From an uncultured Clostridia bacterium (GTDB lineage: Bacteria > Bacillota > Clostridia > Oscillospirales > Ruminococcaceae): a DNA stretch of 64,000 bases. Below, in pieces: positions 25,696-33,507 of the stretch. Numbering within the stretch: position 1 is the stretch's first letter; each line of letters begins with the position of its first letter. The translations under genes were made by a program, and so were the position numbers. The notes beneath the pieces were generated by a model. That model had not been told where the DNA came from. It was given only the letters and a program-made list of their open reading frames with translations, and did not search any database. The DNA is taken from positions 108,427 through 172,426 of the forward strand of contig CANQCL010000003.1 in NCBI GenBank assembly GCA_947589215.1, read 5' to 3'.

Positions 25696-26592
25696 ATGTC
25701 AAAAAAGAGAAAGAAAAAGGATATAGAAAAGATTAAAGTCAGAGACAAGAAAAAGAGAGTAAACGGTTCTCTCGGCGGAGATATAGTTATTTTCCTGTTT
25801 CTGTGTCTGCTTGGAATATTTATGATTTTCCCTATTTACTATGCGCTGATCCAATCTTTCAAACCGGTGCATGAGCTATTCGTATTCCCGCCAAGACTCT
25901 ACGTTTTAGACCCTACTTTGTCAAACTACTCGGATATGTTTAAGATAGCCGCAAGCCTTTGGGTACCGCTTTCAAGATACATATTTAACAGCGTTTTTGT
26001 TACGATAGTTGTAACAGTTGCCAATTTGTTTGTATCATGTATGGCAGCGTTTGTACTTGCAAAGTGCAGATTCCCTGGAAGCAATGTGATAAACAAGATT
26101 ATCGTAACAGCACTTTTGTTCACATCGCAGGCATTGTGGATAATGCAGTTCTTAGTAATGGCTTATCTCGGTATGATAAATACATATTGGGCGCTTATCC
26201 TTCCGAGTATTGCAACTCCTATGAACCTGTTCTTGATGAGACAGAGTATCACAACGATTCACGATTCAATGATAGAGGCTGCAAAGGTTGACGGTGCAGG
26301 ATTGTTCAGAATTTGCTGGGGAATAGTTATTCCTAACTCAAAGCCAGCTTTGATGACGCTTATCATCTTTGCATTTCAGGCGGCATGGCAGATTCAGGGC
26401 GGCGCTCTGATTTACTCGGAGGAGCTTAAAACGCTTCCGACTATTTTGCAGCAGATAACCGCTGCGGGTATTGCCCGTCAGGGCGTAACGTTTGCGACAG
26501 CAGTATTACTGTTAATTCCGCCGCTGGTCGTATTCATGATAGCTCAAGGTAACGTAATGGAAACAATGGCTAATTCAGGAATTAAAGACTAA
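25696..26592 (+). CDS. Sugar ABC importer permease, MalG type (pair 1)
   Basis: A 298-aa permease with six helices. The EAA loop (SMIEAAKVDGAGLFRICWG, IVIPNSKP) matches MalG-type proteins. The N-terminus has an unusually lysine/arginine-rich stretch (MSKKRKKKDIEKIKVRDKKK), expected to lie in the cytoplasm. GGGGAGGTG precedes ATG 25696. It pairs with the product of 24726. Confidence 0.93.
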   Translation: MSKKRKKKDIEKIKVRDKKKRVNGSLGGDIVIFLFLCLLGIFMIFPIYYALIQSFKPVHELFVFPPRLYVLDPTLSNYSDMFKIAASLWVPLSRYIFNSVFVTIVVTVANLFVSCMAAFVLAKCRFPGSNVINKIIVTALLFTSQALWIMQFLVMAYLGMINTYWALILPSIATPMNLFLMRQSITTIHDSMIEAAKVDGAGLFRICWGIVIPNSKPALMTLIIFAFQAAWQIQGGALIYSEELKTLPTILQQITAAGIARQGVTFATAVLLLIPPLVVFMIAQGNVMETMANSGIKD

Positions 26593-26629
26593 CGGATAAA
26601 CATTTAAAATAATATGTAAAGGAAATTAG

Positions 26630-28264
26630 GTGATAATGGTGTCGAGAATGAAGAAAATTGTTAAAAATATTATCTCAGCCGGACTCGCACTAAGCATAAC
26701 AGCGGCAATGACTGTGACTTCGTATGCGAGCGAGCCGTATGTGTCATACAACTACGACGCTTGGGGAGACGCTATTCCGTCTCAGAGCGGATACAGAGTT
26801 GACGAGACAATAACCGGCTATGAGATGGAGCTTGATAAGCTGGCTGACCCAAAGAGCGATTTGTTTATAAGCGATGAAGAACCGACCGATCTTTTAGGTG
26901 CTTCAGACATATTCTATGAGGAGAGTTTAAAAGAATTTTGGATCGCAGATTCTGGCAACGACAGAATATTAAGAACCGATTCAAATCTAAAGGTAATAGG
27001 ATGCTATAAAGGCGTAAGCGGTTCTCAGACGTCTTTAGATGCAGAAACTGGTCTTTCGGTCTTTTCAAACCCGACGGGTGTATATGTAAACATAGACAAA
27101 GCGACAAACAAGCCTGTGATTTTTGTTGCAGACAATAAAAATGCAAGAGTTGTTAAGGCTACAGTTGAGTCTAAGAATTCGGCGGTATGCACACTTGAGT
27201 ATACAAAGCCAGATTCTGAGCTTTATGCAAATGCATCTGAAACCTTTAACCCGTCAAAGATTTTGGTTGACAGTGCAGGAATTTTATATGTAGTTGTTTC
27301 ATCTGTAACAACGGGAGCCGTTGTGTTTGACGAGACGGGTACGTTTACAGGATTCTACGGCGCTAACAGAGTTGAGCAGACGGCTGCTGTTATCCGTCAG
27401 GCAATTTGGAGAAAGTTTGCGTCAAACGAGCAGATAGCTTCAATGACGAGAAATGTTCCGGTTGAATATGCAAACTTCGATATTGACAGCGAGGGCTTTA
27501 TCTACACTGTAACAGAGGCGGCTAACGCTTCTACCGACGCGGTTAAGAAGCTTAATCCAGCAGGCGAAAACATCTGGAATACCGCTACGGGAAATCAGTT
27601 CGAATTCGGTGATTTGCCTGAATATGCTTCTGTAGATACGGGAAGCTTTCTCTCAAGACTGACAGATATCGTTGTAGATAACGACGGAATTATAAATCTT
27701 TTGGACTATGAAACAGGACGTATTTTCCAATACACACAGGATAACGACTTGCTGTTCATATTTGGTTCAAAGAACACTACATCCGACCAAAGGGGTACAT
27801 TCACGGCTCCTAACGGTATAGAGGCTGTGGGCGAAAAGATATATGTTATTGACGGAAAGAAAAACGATATAACGATATTTGTTGAAACGACCTTCGGAAA
27901 ATATGTTCACGAGGCTGCGGCATTGTATGAAAAAGGACTGTACGAAGACGCAATCGAACCTTGGAACGAAGTAATCAAGAGAGACGGTGGATATTCATTA
28001 GCATATTACGGTCTGGGAAAGGCTTATTTGAACACCGGCGATTACGAAAAGGCTATGGAAAACTTCAAGGTTTCTGTTGCACAAAACTCATACGACAGAG
28101 CTTATCAGTATGACCGTGATGATTTCCTTAGAGCGAATTTCACACTGATTATAATAATTTTACTTATTATAATAGTTGCAATCATAGTATTGAGAAGGTT
28201 ATTCAGGAAAGGCATAATAAAAATGCCTAAGATAAAAAAGAAACCGCAGAAGGAGGGTAAATAA
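26630..28264 (+). CDS. NHL-type beta-propeller/TPR membrane protein
   Basis: 544 aa from GTG 26630; in-frame ATGs at 26636 and 26648 are alternatives. A signal sequence (AGLALSITAAMTVTSYA) is followed by an extracellular propeller of NHL-like blades: FWIADSGNDRILRTDSN, VIFVADNKNARVVK, ILYVVVSSVTTGAVVF, FIYTVTEA, IINLLDYETGRIFQY and KIYVIDGKKNDITIF. A TPR-like pair of helices follows (AAALYEKGLYEDAIEPWNEV and AYYGLGKAYLNTGDYEKAM), then one membrane helix (~505-525) and a basic cytoplasmic tail. It may bind the SBP or the DUF5696 protein as a surface scaffold; no enzymatic motif is visible. Confidence 0.75.
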   Translation: MIMVSRMKKIVKNIISAGLALSITAAMTVTSYASEPYVSYNYDAWGDAIPSQSGYRVDETITGYEMELDKLADPKSDLFISDEEPTDLLGASDIFYEESLKEFWIADSGNDRILRTDSNLKVIGCYKGVSGSQTSLDAETGLSVFSNPTGVYVNIDKATNKPVIFVADNKNARVVKATVESKNSAVCTLEYTKPDSELYANASETFNPSKILVDSAGILYVVVSSVTTGAVVFDETGTFTGFYGANRVEQTAAVIRQAIWRKFASNEQIASMTRNVPVEYANFDIDSEGFIYTVTEAANASTDAVKKLNPAGENIWNTATGNQFEFGDLPEYASVDTGSFLSRLTDIVVDNDGIINLLDYETGRIFQYTQDNDLLFIFGSKNTTSDQRGTFTAPNGIEAVGEKIYVIDGKKNDITIFVETTFGKYVHEAAALYEKGLYEDAIEPWNEVIKRDGGYSLAYYGLGKAYLNTGDYEKAMENFKVSVAQNSYDRAYQYDRDDFLRANFTLIIIILLIIIVAIIVLRRLFRKGIIKMPKIKKKPQKEGK

Positions 28265-28265
28265 T

Positions 28266-28895
28266 ATGTATGAATTTTCACAACTTGGTTGGCTGAAGCA
28301 TGTTATTTTCCATCCTGTTGAGGGATACGACGATTTAAGGTGGAAAAAGAAAGGCTCAATGAAAATTGCTATGGTAATAGTGCTATTGCTTTTTGTTGCT
28401 ATGGTAGTAAAAAGACAGCTTACAGGATTTCAGTTTAATGACTCGTACGTAAAGATATTTAATATCGTTCCGCTGTTTGTGCAAAGTATAGTTTACTTCT
28501 TTACTTGGGTAATAGCAAACTGGGCTTTGTGTACGCTCTTCAACGGCGAGGGAACAGTCAAAAGGATTTGCATTTATTCAGCTTATGCGTTGGTACCGTA
28601 TATAGTGGGTACGTTCTTGAGTGTATTTATCTCAAACTTCATTGTAAGCGATGAGGTAGTGTGGATGAACGTTATCTATTATGTCGGACTGGGATGGTCG
28701 GTTGTTCTGATGATACAGGCAATAAGGACCGTTCACCAGTATTCATTCCCGAAAACACTTCTGTCAATTGTGTTTACGCTGGTAGCAATGCTTGTAATTT
28801 TGTTCTTGTTAGTTCTTTTGATAAGCTTGTTCCAGCAGGTATATGTATTTATTGCATCTATCTACACAGAGTTGACTTATAGGTTCAGGGGCTAA
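28266..28895 (+). CDS. Yip1-family integral membrane protein
   Basis: A 209-aa protein with about five membrane helices and the Yip1-like opening (HPVEGYDDLRWKKKGSMKIA). It starts 1 nt after the stop of the propeller gene, after AAGGAGGGT. Bacterial Yip1-domain proteins have no settled function. In this locus it could be an assembly or accessory membrane subunit; that is inference from operon position only. Confidence 0.72.
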   Translation: MYEFSQLGWLKHVIFHPVEGYDDLRWKKKGSMKIAMVIVLLLFVAMVVKRQLTGFQFNDSYVKIFNIVPLFVQSIVYFFTWVIANWALCTLFNGEGTVKRICIYSAYALVPYIVGTFLSVFISNFIVSDEVVWMNVIYYVGLGWSVVLMIQAIRTVHQYSFPKTLLSIVFTLVAMLVILFLLVLLISLFQQVYVFIASIYTELTYRFRG

Positions 28896-28909
28896 AGGAG
28901 GTAGTAATT

Positions 28910-31300
28910 ATGCGTGAGAGATTAAGAAAAATCATTATATCAGCATTAGTTGTTACCTTGATGCTTCCTATAGGAACTGTGGTAGGTTCAACTGATGAAG
29001 AAACTGATACAGGTGCGGAAACAAGTACATCTTCAACGGGCGTAGGCTCCGCAGCTGATGATCTTCCGGCAAAAGTGACTGATGAACAGGCGCTCAAAAC
29101 CTGCAAGAAGGCTGCTCAGTCGGGCAATTTGGAGTTATGGTATGATGAAGAAAATGAGCGAGTTTGTCTTATTGACAAATCGGCTTCGACGCCTGTATAT
29201 TGGTGGAGCACGCCGATAAATGCTTTGGCTGATGACACTCCGCTGGGTAAAAACTCAAGAGGCTTTACTTATATGAAGGATACTCAGAGACAGCAGTTGA
29301 ATTCAGGTTTGGCTATTGAGTACGGCGATAAGGCTAAAAGAACAACATCTCCGTTGTATTCGGGTATTGAGACAAGAACAAGAGATGTTTGCAAAACTAC
29401 TATGAAGGCTACAAGTAACGGAGTAGCAATGACATACGAATTCACGGAAGGGTTCACGATACCGGTTGAATACACACTGAGCGGCGACTCATTAAGGGTT
29501 TCGTGTGATACTAAAAAGATAAAAGAGAAAGATATTTCTGCAGAGAGCGGAAAGGTTTTAACTCAAATCAGCCTTACACCTTCCTTTGGCGCTGCGCCTA
29601 CTACTGATTTGAACGGCAAAAAGGTAGACGGCTATGTTATAGTTCCTGACGGAAGCGGCGCTGTTATTGAATATAACAACGGAAAATCAAGCTATTCAAG
29701 TTCATATTCTCAAAAAGTTTACGGAAGAGATTATACAACTGTTCCGCTGACGGCTTCTAAAACTACAGAACAGGCTTATATGCCGGTTGCAGCGTCAGTT
29801 TCAGGCAACAAGGCACTGGTAGCGGTTGCAACAAGCGGTGACGCTAATGTATCCGTCAACGCACAGGTTAGCGGGCAGAACAACCAGACTTATAACAATG
29901 TTTATTTCGAGTTCGAGGTAAGGACCTCAGACGACTTCTATTTGAGCGGTGAGTCGGATCCGTTAAAGGTTTTCCAAGACGGTAAGATCGTTCAGGATGA
30001 AATTGCAGTGACCTACTATCCGATCGCCAAGAAAGATGAGGTAAACTATGCAGACTGTGCAAAGGTTTACAGAAACTATTTGATAAAGAATAAGGGATTC
30101 ACTTCTAAGGTTAAGGAAAACGAATTGAACTTCTACGTTGATTTGTACGGCGGAGTAATAATGCAAAAGTCAATTTTGGGAATACCTTTTAATCTGAAAA
30201 CGTCGGTTACTTCATTTAAGCAGGCTCAGACAATTCTTGATAAGCTTCAGGATAACGGAGTAACGGATATCGTTGCTAATTATAATGACTGGACGGATAA
30301 GTCTATTGGAAAGAAGATTTCCACTAAAGCTAAGCCGTCAGGCATTTTAGGCGGAAGAAATGACTTTGATGATTTGATGTCATTTGCAGAGTCTAACGGA
30401 ATAAAGGTTTATCCGTCACTTGACAATATGGAGATGGAAAGTAGCAGCTGGGGTTATTGGACATTCTCCAGTACGGCTACAAGAGTTTCAAACGCTTACT
30501 CAAGACAGATTCAATATAACCCTGCATTCGGCGTTAGTACGGGAGTTGCTCCTGCACTTTTGACCCCGACAGTTTATTCAAAGGTGTTCGATGAGATCAC
30601 GTCAAGCTATAAGGAAGAGAATTTAAAGAACATTTCATTCGGTGGATTTTCTTCAAAGCTTGTTTCAGATTTCTCAGCTAAAAACTTCGCAAGCAGAGAA
30701 GATACGATGAATACTATTATTGAGGGTTATGAGAAGGCTAATAATGATGTAGGTTCGATTTTAGCTGACGGAGCAAACGCTTATCTGCTCCCGTATGTTG
30801 ATCATATTACAAATATCCCTGTTAATTCTAGTGGCTTCAATATTGTTGACTACGATATACCGTTCTATCAAATGGTAGTTCACGGATATGTGCCTTATGC
30901 AACTCAGGCAATAAATAAAAGTTCTAATTCTGAAGAGACGTTTTTGCTTGCTCTTGCATACGGTTCGTCATTGCACTATGATATGTTGTACGAGCAAAGC
31001 TCAAAGCTGTCTGACACATCTTACAGTGACTTATACTATGCAAATTATGAAGGCTGGCTTGATACAGCGGCAGCCGAGTCAAAAGCTGCAAAGCAGGTAT
31101 TAAATGCAGTAAGCAATAAGGTAATCACAAATTATGAGGTTGACAGACAGAATAATATATTAACTACAACCTACGGAAGCGAAGACGGTACTGCCAAAGA
31201 AACGGTTGTACGCGTTGACTTAAATAACGGAAAGGTTTCAATTGACGGAACAGATGTTGACGTGAGTCAGGTAATTAAGGAAGGAGGCGCACAAGGCTAA
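28910..31300 (+). CDS. Large secreted DUF5696-type protein, possible glycoside-hydrolase-like fold
   Basis: 796 aa. AAAGGAGGT precedes ATG 28910. The signal peptide (VVTLMLPIGTVVGS) has no lipobox and no C-terminal anchor is seen. Residues ~80-400 are rich in beta strands (YSGIETRTRD, GYVIVPDGSGAVIEYNNG), like the N-terminal beta-sandwich of several glycosidases. Residues ~410-720 look like a TIM barrel (YVDLYGGVIMQKSILGIPFN, ITDIVANYNDW-like segment, VYPSLDNMEM, ISFGGFSSKL, GANAYLLPYVD). I identify it with DUF5696 from general appearance and neighbours. It overlaps the next permease gene by one base. Enzymatic activity is not shown. Confidence 0.68.
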   Translation: MRERLRKIIISALVVTLMLPIGTVVGSTDEETDTGAETSTSSTGVGSAADDLPAKVTDEQALKTCKKAAQSGNLELWYDEENERVCLIDKSASTPVYWWSTPINALADDTPLGKNSRGFTYMKDTQRQQLNSGLAIEYGDKAKRTTSPLYSGIETRTRDVCKTTMKATSNGVAMTYEFTEGFTIPVEYTLSGDSLRVSCDTKKIKEKDISAESGKVLTQISLTPSFGAAPTTDLNGKKVDGYVIVPDGSGAVIEYNNGKSSYSSSYSQKVYGRDYTTVPLTASKTTEQAYMPVAASVSGNKALVAVATSGDANVSVNAQVSGQNNQTYNNVYFEFEVRTSDDFYLSGESDPLKVFQDGKIVQDEIAVTYYPIAKKDEVNYADCAKVYRNYLIKNKGFTSKVKENELNFYVDLYGGVIMQKSILGIPFNLKTSVTSFKQAQTILDKLQDNGVTDIVANYNDWTDKSIGKKISTKAKPSGILGGRNDFDDLMSFAESNGIKVYPSLDNMEMESSSWGYWTFSSTATRVSNAYSRQIQYNPAFGVSTGVAPALLTPTVYSKVFDEITSSYKEENLKNISFGGFSSKLVSDFSAKNFASREDTMNTIIEGYEKANNDVGSILADGANAYLLPYVDHITNIPVNSSGFNIVDYDIPFYQMVVHGYVPYATQAINKSSNSEETFLLALAYGSSLHYDMLYEQSSKLSDTSYSDLYYANYEGWLDTAAAESKAAKQVLNAVSNKVITNYEVDRQNNILTTTYGSEDGTAKETVVRVDLNNGKVSIDGTDVDVSQVIKEGGAQG

Positions 31301-32286
31301 TGACAAGCACTGAAAATGTTGTTACAACACCTACAAAAGAAGAAGCTAAGGCTTTGAAGCCTCCAAAGGGTATTAAGCGTAAAGGTATTAAAATTCCGTA
31401 TGAAAGAAGAAAAGCTCTTTACGGATACGCATTTATTGCGTTGTGGCTGATAGGAACGATTTACTTCTTCATACTGCCTTTGATTGAGTCGCTTGTTTAT
31501 TCATTTAACGAGACTCAGCCTCAAAGAGGAGTTATGCAGCTTAACTGGAACGGATTGGGACACTACCATGACGCTTTCAGAAAAGACCAGTATTATTCAC
31601 AGTATTTAGTTGAGATACTTGGTTCAACAGCTTTGAAAACGCCGCTGATAATCATATTCTCGATATTCGTTGCAGTTATACTAAACCAAAAGTTCAGAGG
31701 AAGGACATTTGCAAGAGCAGTATTCTTCCTGCCGGTTATTATCGCAACGGGACCTGTTATCGAGATTATCAATGGTAATATGGATACCGGCGGATACGCA
31801 GCAGGAGGCGGTGAGCAGTTTAATACGCTGTTTGAGACTAATCTGGTCGACCAATTGCTGGAGTTTCTAGGAATCTACGGTATAAGCGATGCGCTTACCA
31901 ATACTATCACTTCGGTAACCTCTGACATATTCAACCTTGTATGGAACTCTGGTATCCAGATTCTTCTGTTCCTTGCGGCTTTGCAGAACATACCGTTTTC
32001 TGCAAAGGAGGCGGCTCAAATGGAGGGAGCTACTGCTTGGGAATACTTCTGGAAAATTACTATGCCATACATAAGCCCAATGATATTAGCAAGCTTAGTT
32101 TACACAGTTATCGACTCGTTCGTCGATCCTGAGAATAAGGTAATGAAGCTTATTCTGACACAGGGAAGCGATTGGAACTACGGATATATGGCCGCGATGG
32201 CGTGGGCGTACTTCCTGATTGTTGGAGTGGCGCTTGCGATACTTGTTGCTATTATCAATAAGTTTGTATATTACGAAGTAGGATAA
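31300..32286 (+). CDS. Sugar ABC importer permease, MalF type (pair 2)
   Basis: A 328-aa permease with an EAA loop SAKEAAQMEGATAWEYFWK, then ITMPYISP. A ~45-residue hydrophilic, basic N-terminus (PPKGIKRKGIKIPYERRK) precedes helix 1. A long loop (GGYAAGGGEQFNTLFETNLV) between helices is probably extracellular. The start overlaps the stop of the DUF5696 gene (TAATG). It resembles but does not duplicate the pair-1 permease. Confidence 0.92.
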   Translation: MTSTENVVTTPTKEEAKALKPPKGIKRKGIKIPYERRKALYGYAFIALWLIGTIYFFILPLIESLVYSFNETQPQRGVMQLNWNGLGHYHDAFRKDQYYSQYLVEILGSTALKTPLIIIFSIFVAVILNQKFRGRTFARAVFFLPVIIATGPVIEIINGNMDTGGYAAGGGEQFNTLFETNLVDQLLEFLGIYGISDALTNTITSVTSDIFNLVWNSGIQILLFLAALQNIPFSAKEAAQMEGATAWEYFWKITMPYISPMILASLVYTVIDSFVDPENKVMKLILTQGSDWNYGYMAAMAWAYFLIVGVALAILVAIINKFVYYEVG

Positions 32287-32298
32287 GGGGGGATATAG

Positions 32299-33345
32299 AT
32301 GGCAACTAAAAAAGAAGAAAAGCGCTTTGAGAAGGAAATGAAGGCTGCTAAAAAGGCTAAAAGAAAGGCTATGAAAGAAGCCGGAATTACTATACATATC
32401 ACCCCCGAACAAAAAAGATATAACAGACGTAAAGCCTTTGTAGGTTCGGTTTGGCCGATATTCAGATTCTTGATTCTGTTTGGATTGTGTTTTATCATTC
32501 TATATCCTTTGATATTCATGTTCTCAACAGCGTTTAGACCTAATGCTCAGATGAACGACCCGTCGATTGTCTGGATACCGAAAACATTTACACTTCAAAA
32601 CATTCGGGAAACTTGGGATGTTATGAAGTACGGAGCAACCGTTCTTAACACTGTTAAGCTAAATCTTGTAGCTTCGGTGCTTCAGGTCATTACCTGTGCA
32701 ATTACGGGCTACGGATTTGCAAGATTTAATTTCAAGGGTAAGGGCTTCTTATTCGTAATCGTTGTTTTAATGATCATTGTACCGCCTCAGATCACAACTA
32801 TACCTTTGTATATGCAGTACTCATATTTTAATCCTCTTGGATTGGTTAAGTTGTTCACCGGCGATACGATTTCGCTCATCAACAGCGGACTTACAATGTA
32901 CTTACCGGCGTTGTTCGCCAACGGTTTGAGAGCCGGATTGTTCATTCTCATTTTCAGACAGTTCTTTAGAGGACTGCCAAAAGAGCTTGAGGACGCTGCT
33001 TATCTTGACGGATGCGGACCGCTTAAAACATTTATCGTGGTAATGGTGCCTAATGCAGCATCGTCATTCCTTACAGTATTTCTGTTCTCGGTTGTATGGT
33101 ACTGGAACGATTACTATGTATCGTCTTCATTCTTCAATCAGAACGATACTGTCGCATTGATGCTGAAAAACTTGACAGCAACGCTTCAGGCGGATCTGTT
33201 TAATAACCAGACAGTAGGCGCTCGTCAAATGATTGTTTGGCTCGAGTCAGGATGCATACTTGCAATCACCCCGATACTTGTTATGTACGTATTTTTACAG
33301 AAATACTTTACAGAGGGTATTGAGCGTTCAGGACTTGTTGGATAA
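32299..33345 (+). CDS. Sugar ABC importer permease, MalG type (pair 2)
   Basis: A 348-aa permease, about 50 residues longer than pair 1's MalG-type because of a highly charged N-terminal extension (KKEEKRFEKEMKAAKKAKRK). Six helices follow; the coupling loop reads ELEDAAYLDGCGPLKTFIVV. AGGGGGGATA precedes ATG 32299. Last gene of the locus, followed by a strong terminator at 33368. Confidence 0.92.
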   Translation: MATKKEEKRFEKEMKAAKKAKRKAMKEAGITIHITPEQKRYNRRKAFVGSVWPIFRFLILFGLCFIILYPLIFMFSTAFRPNAQMNDPSIVWIPKTFTLQNIRETWDVMKYGATVLNTVKLNLVASVLQVITCAITGYGFARFNFKGKGFLFVIVVLMIIVPPQITTIPLYMQYSYFNPLGLVKLFTGDTISLINSGLTMYLPALFANGLRAGLFILIFRQFFRGLPKELEDAAYLDGCGPLKTFIVVMVPNAASSFLTVFLFSVVWYWNDYYVSSSFFNQNDTVALMLKNLTATLQADLFNNQTVGARQMIVWLESGCILAITPILVMYVFLQKYFTEGIERSGLVG

Positions 33346-33367
33346 AAACTCTATAAGTTATAAAATT

Positions 33368-33398
33368 GCCGACCGATTATAAATCGGTCGGCTTTTTT
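33368..33398 (+). terminator. Terminator ending the ABC/DUF5696 locus
   Basis: GCCGACCGATT (33368-33378) pairs with AATCGGTCGGC (33382-33392), followed by six T residues. Confidence 0.92.
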
Positions 33399-33443
33399 GT
33401 ATTTGAAATTAATATTTAAACACTAAAACAACTGTATTTACGG

Positions 33444-33473
33444 TTGTAATAGATATGTAAAGTGTGATATAAT
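33444..33473 (+). promoter_or_regulatory. Promoter of the GH95 gene
   Basis: TTGTAA (33444-33449), 18-bp spacer, TATAAT (33468-33473). Confidence 0.6.
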
Positions 33474-33507
33474 TTAATAAAAATGACATAAATTCAAGAA
33501 AGGTATA

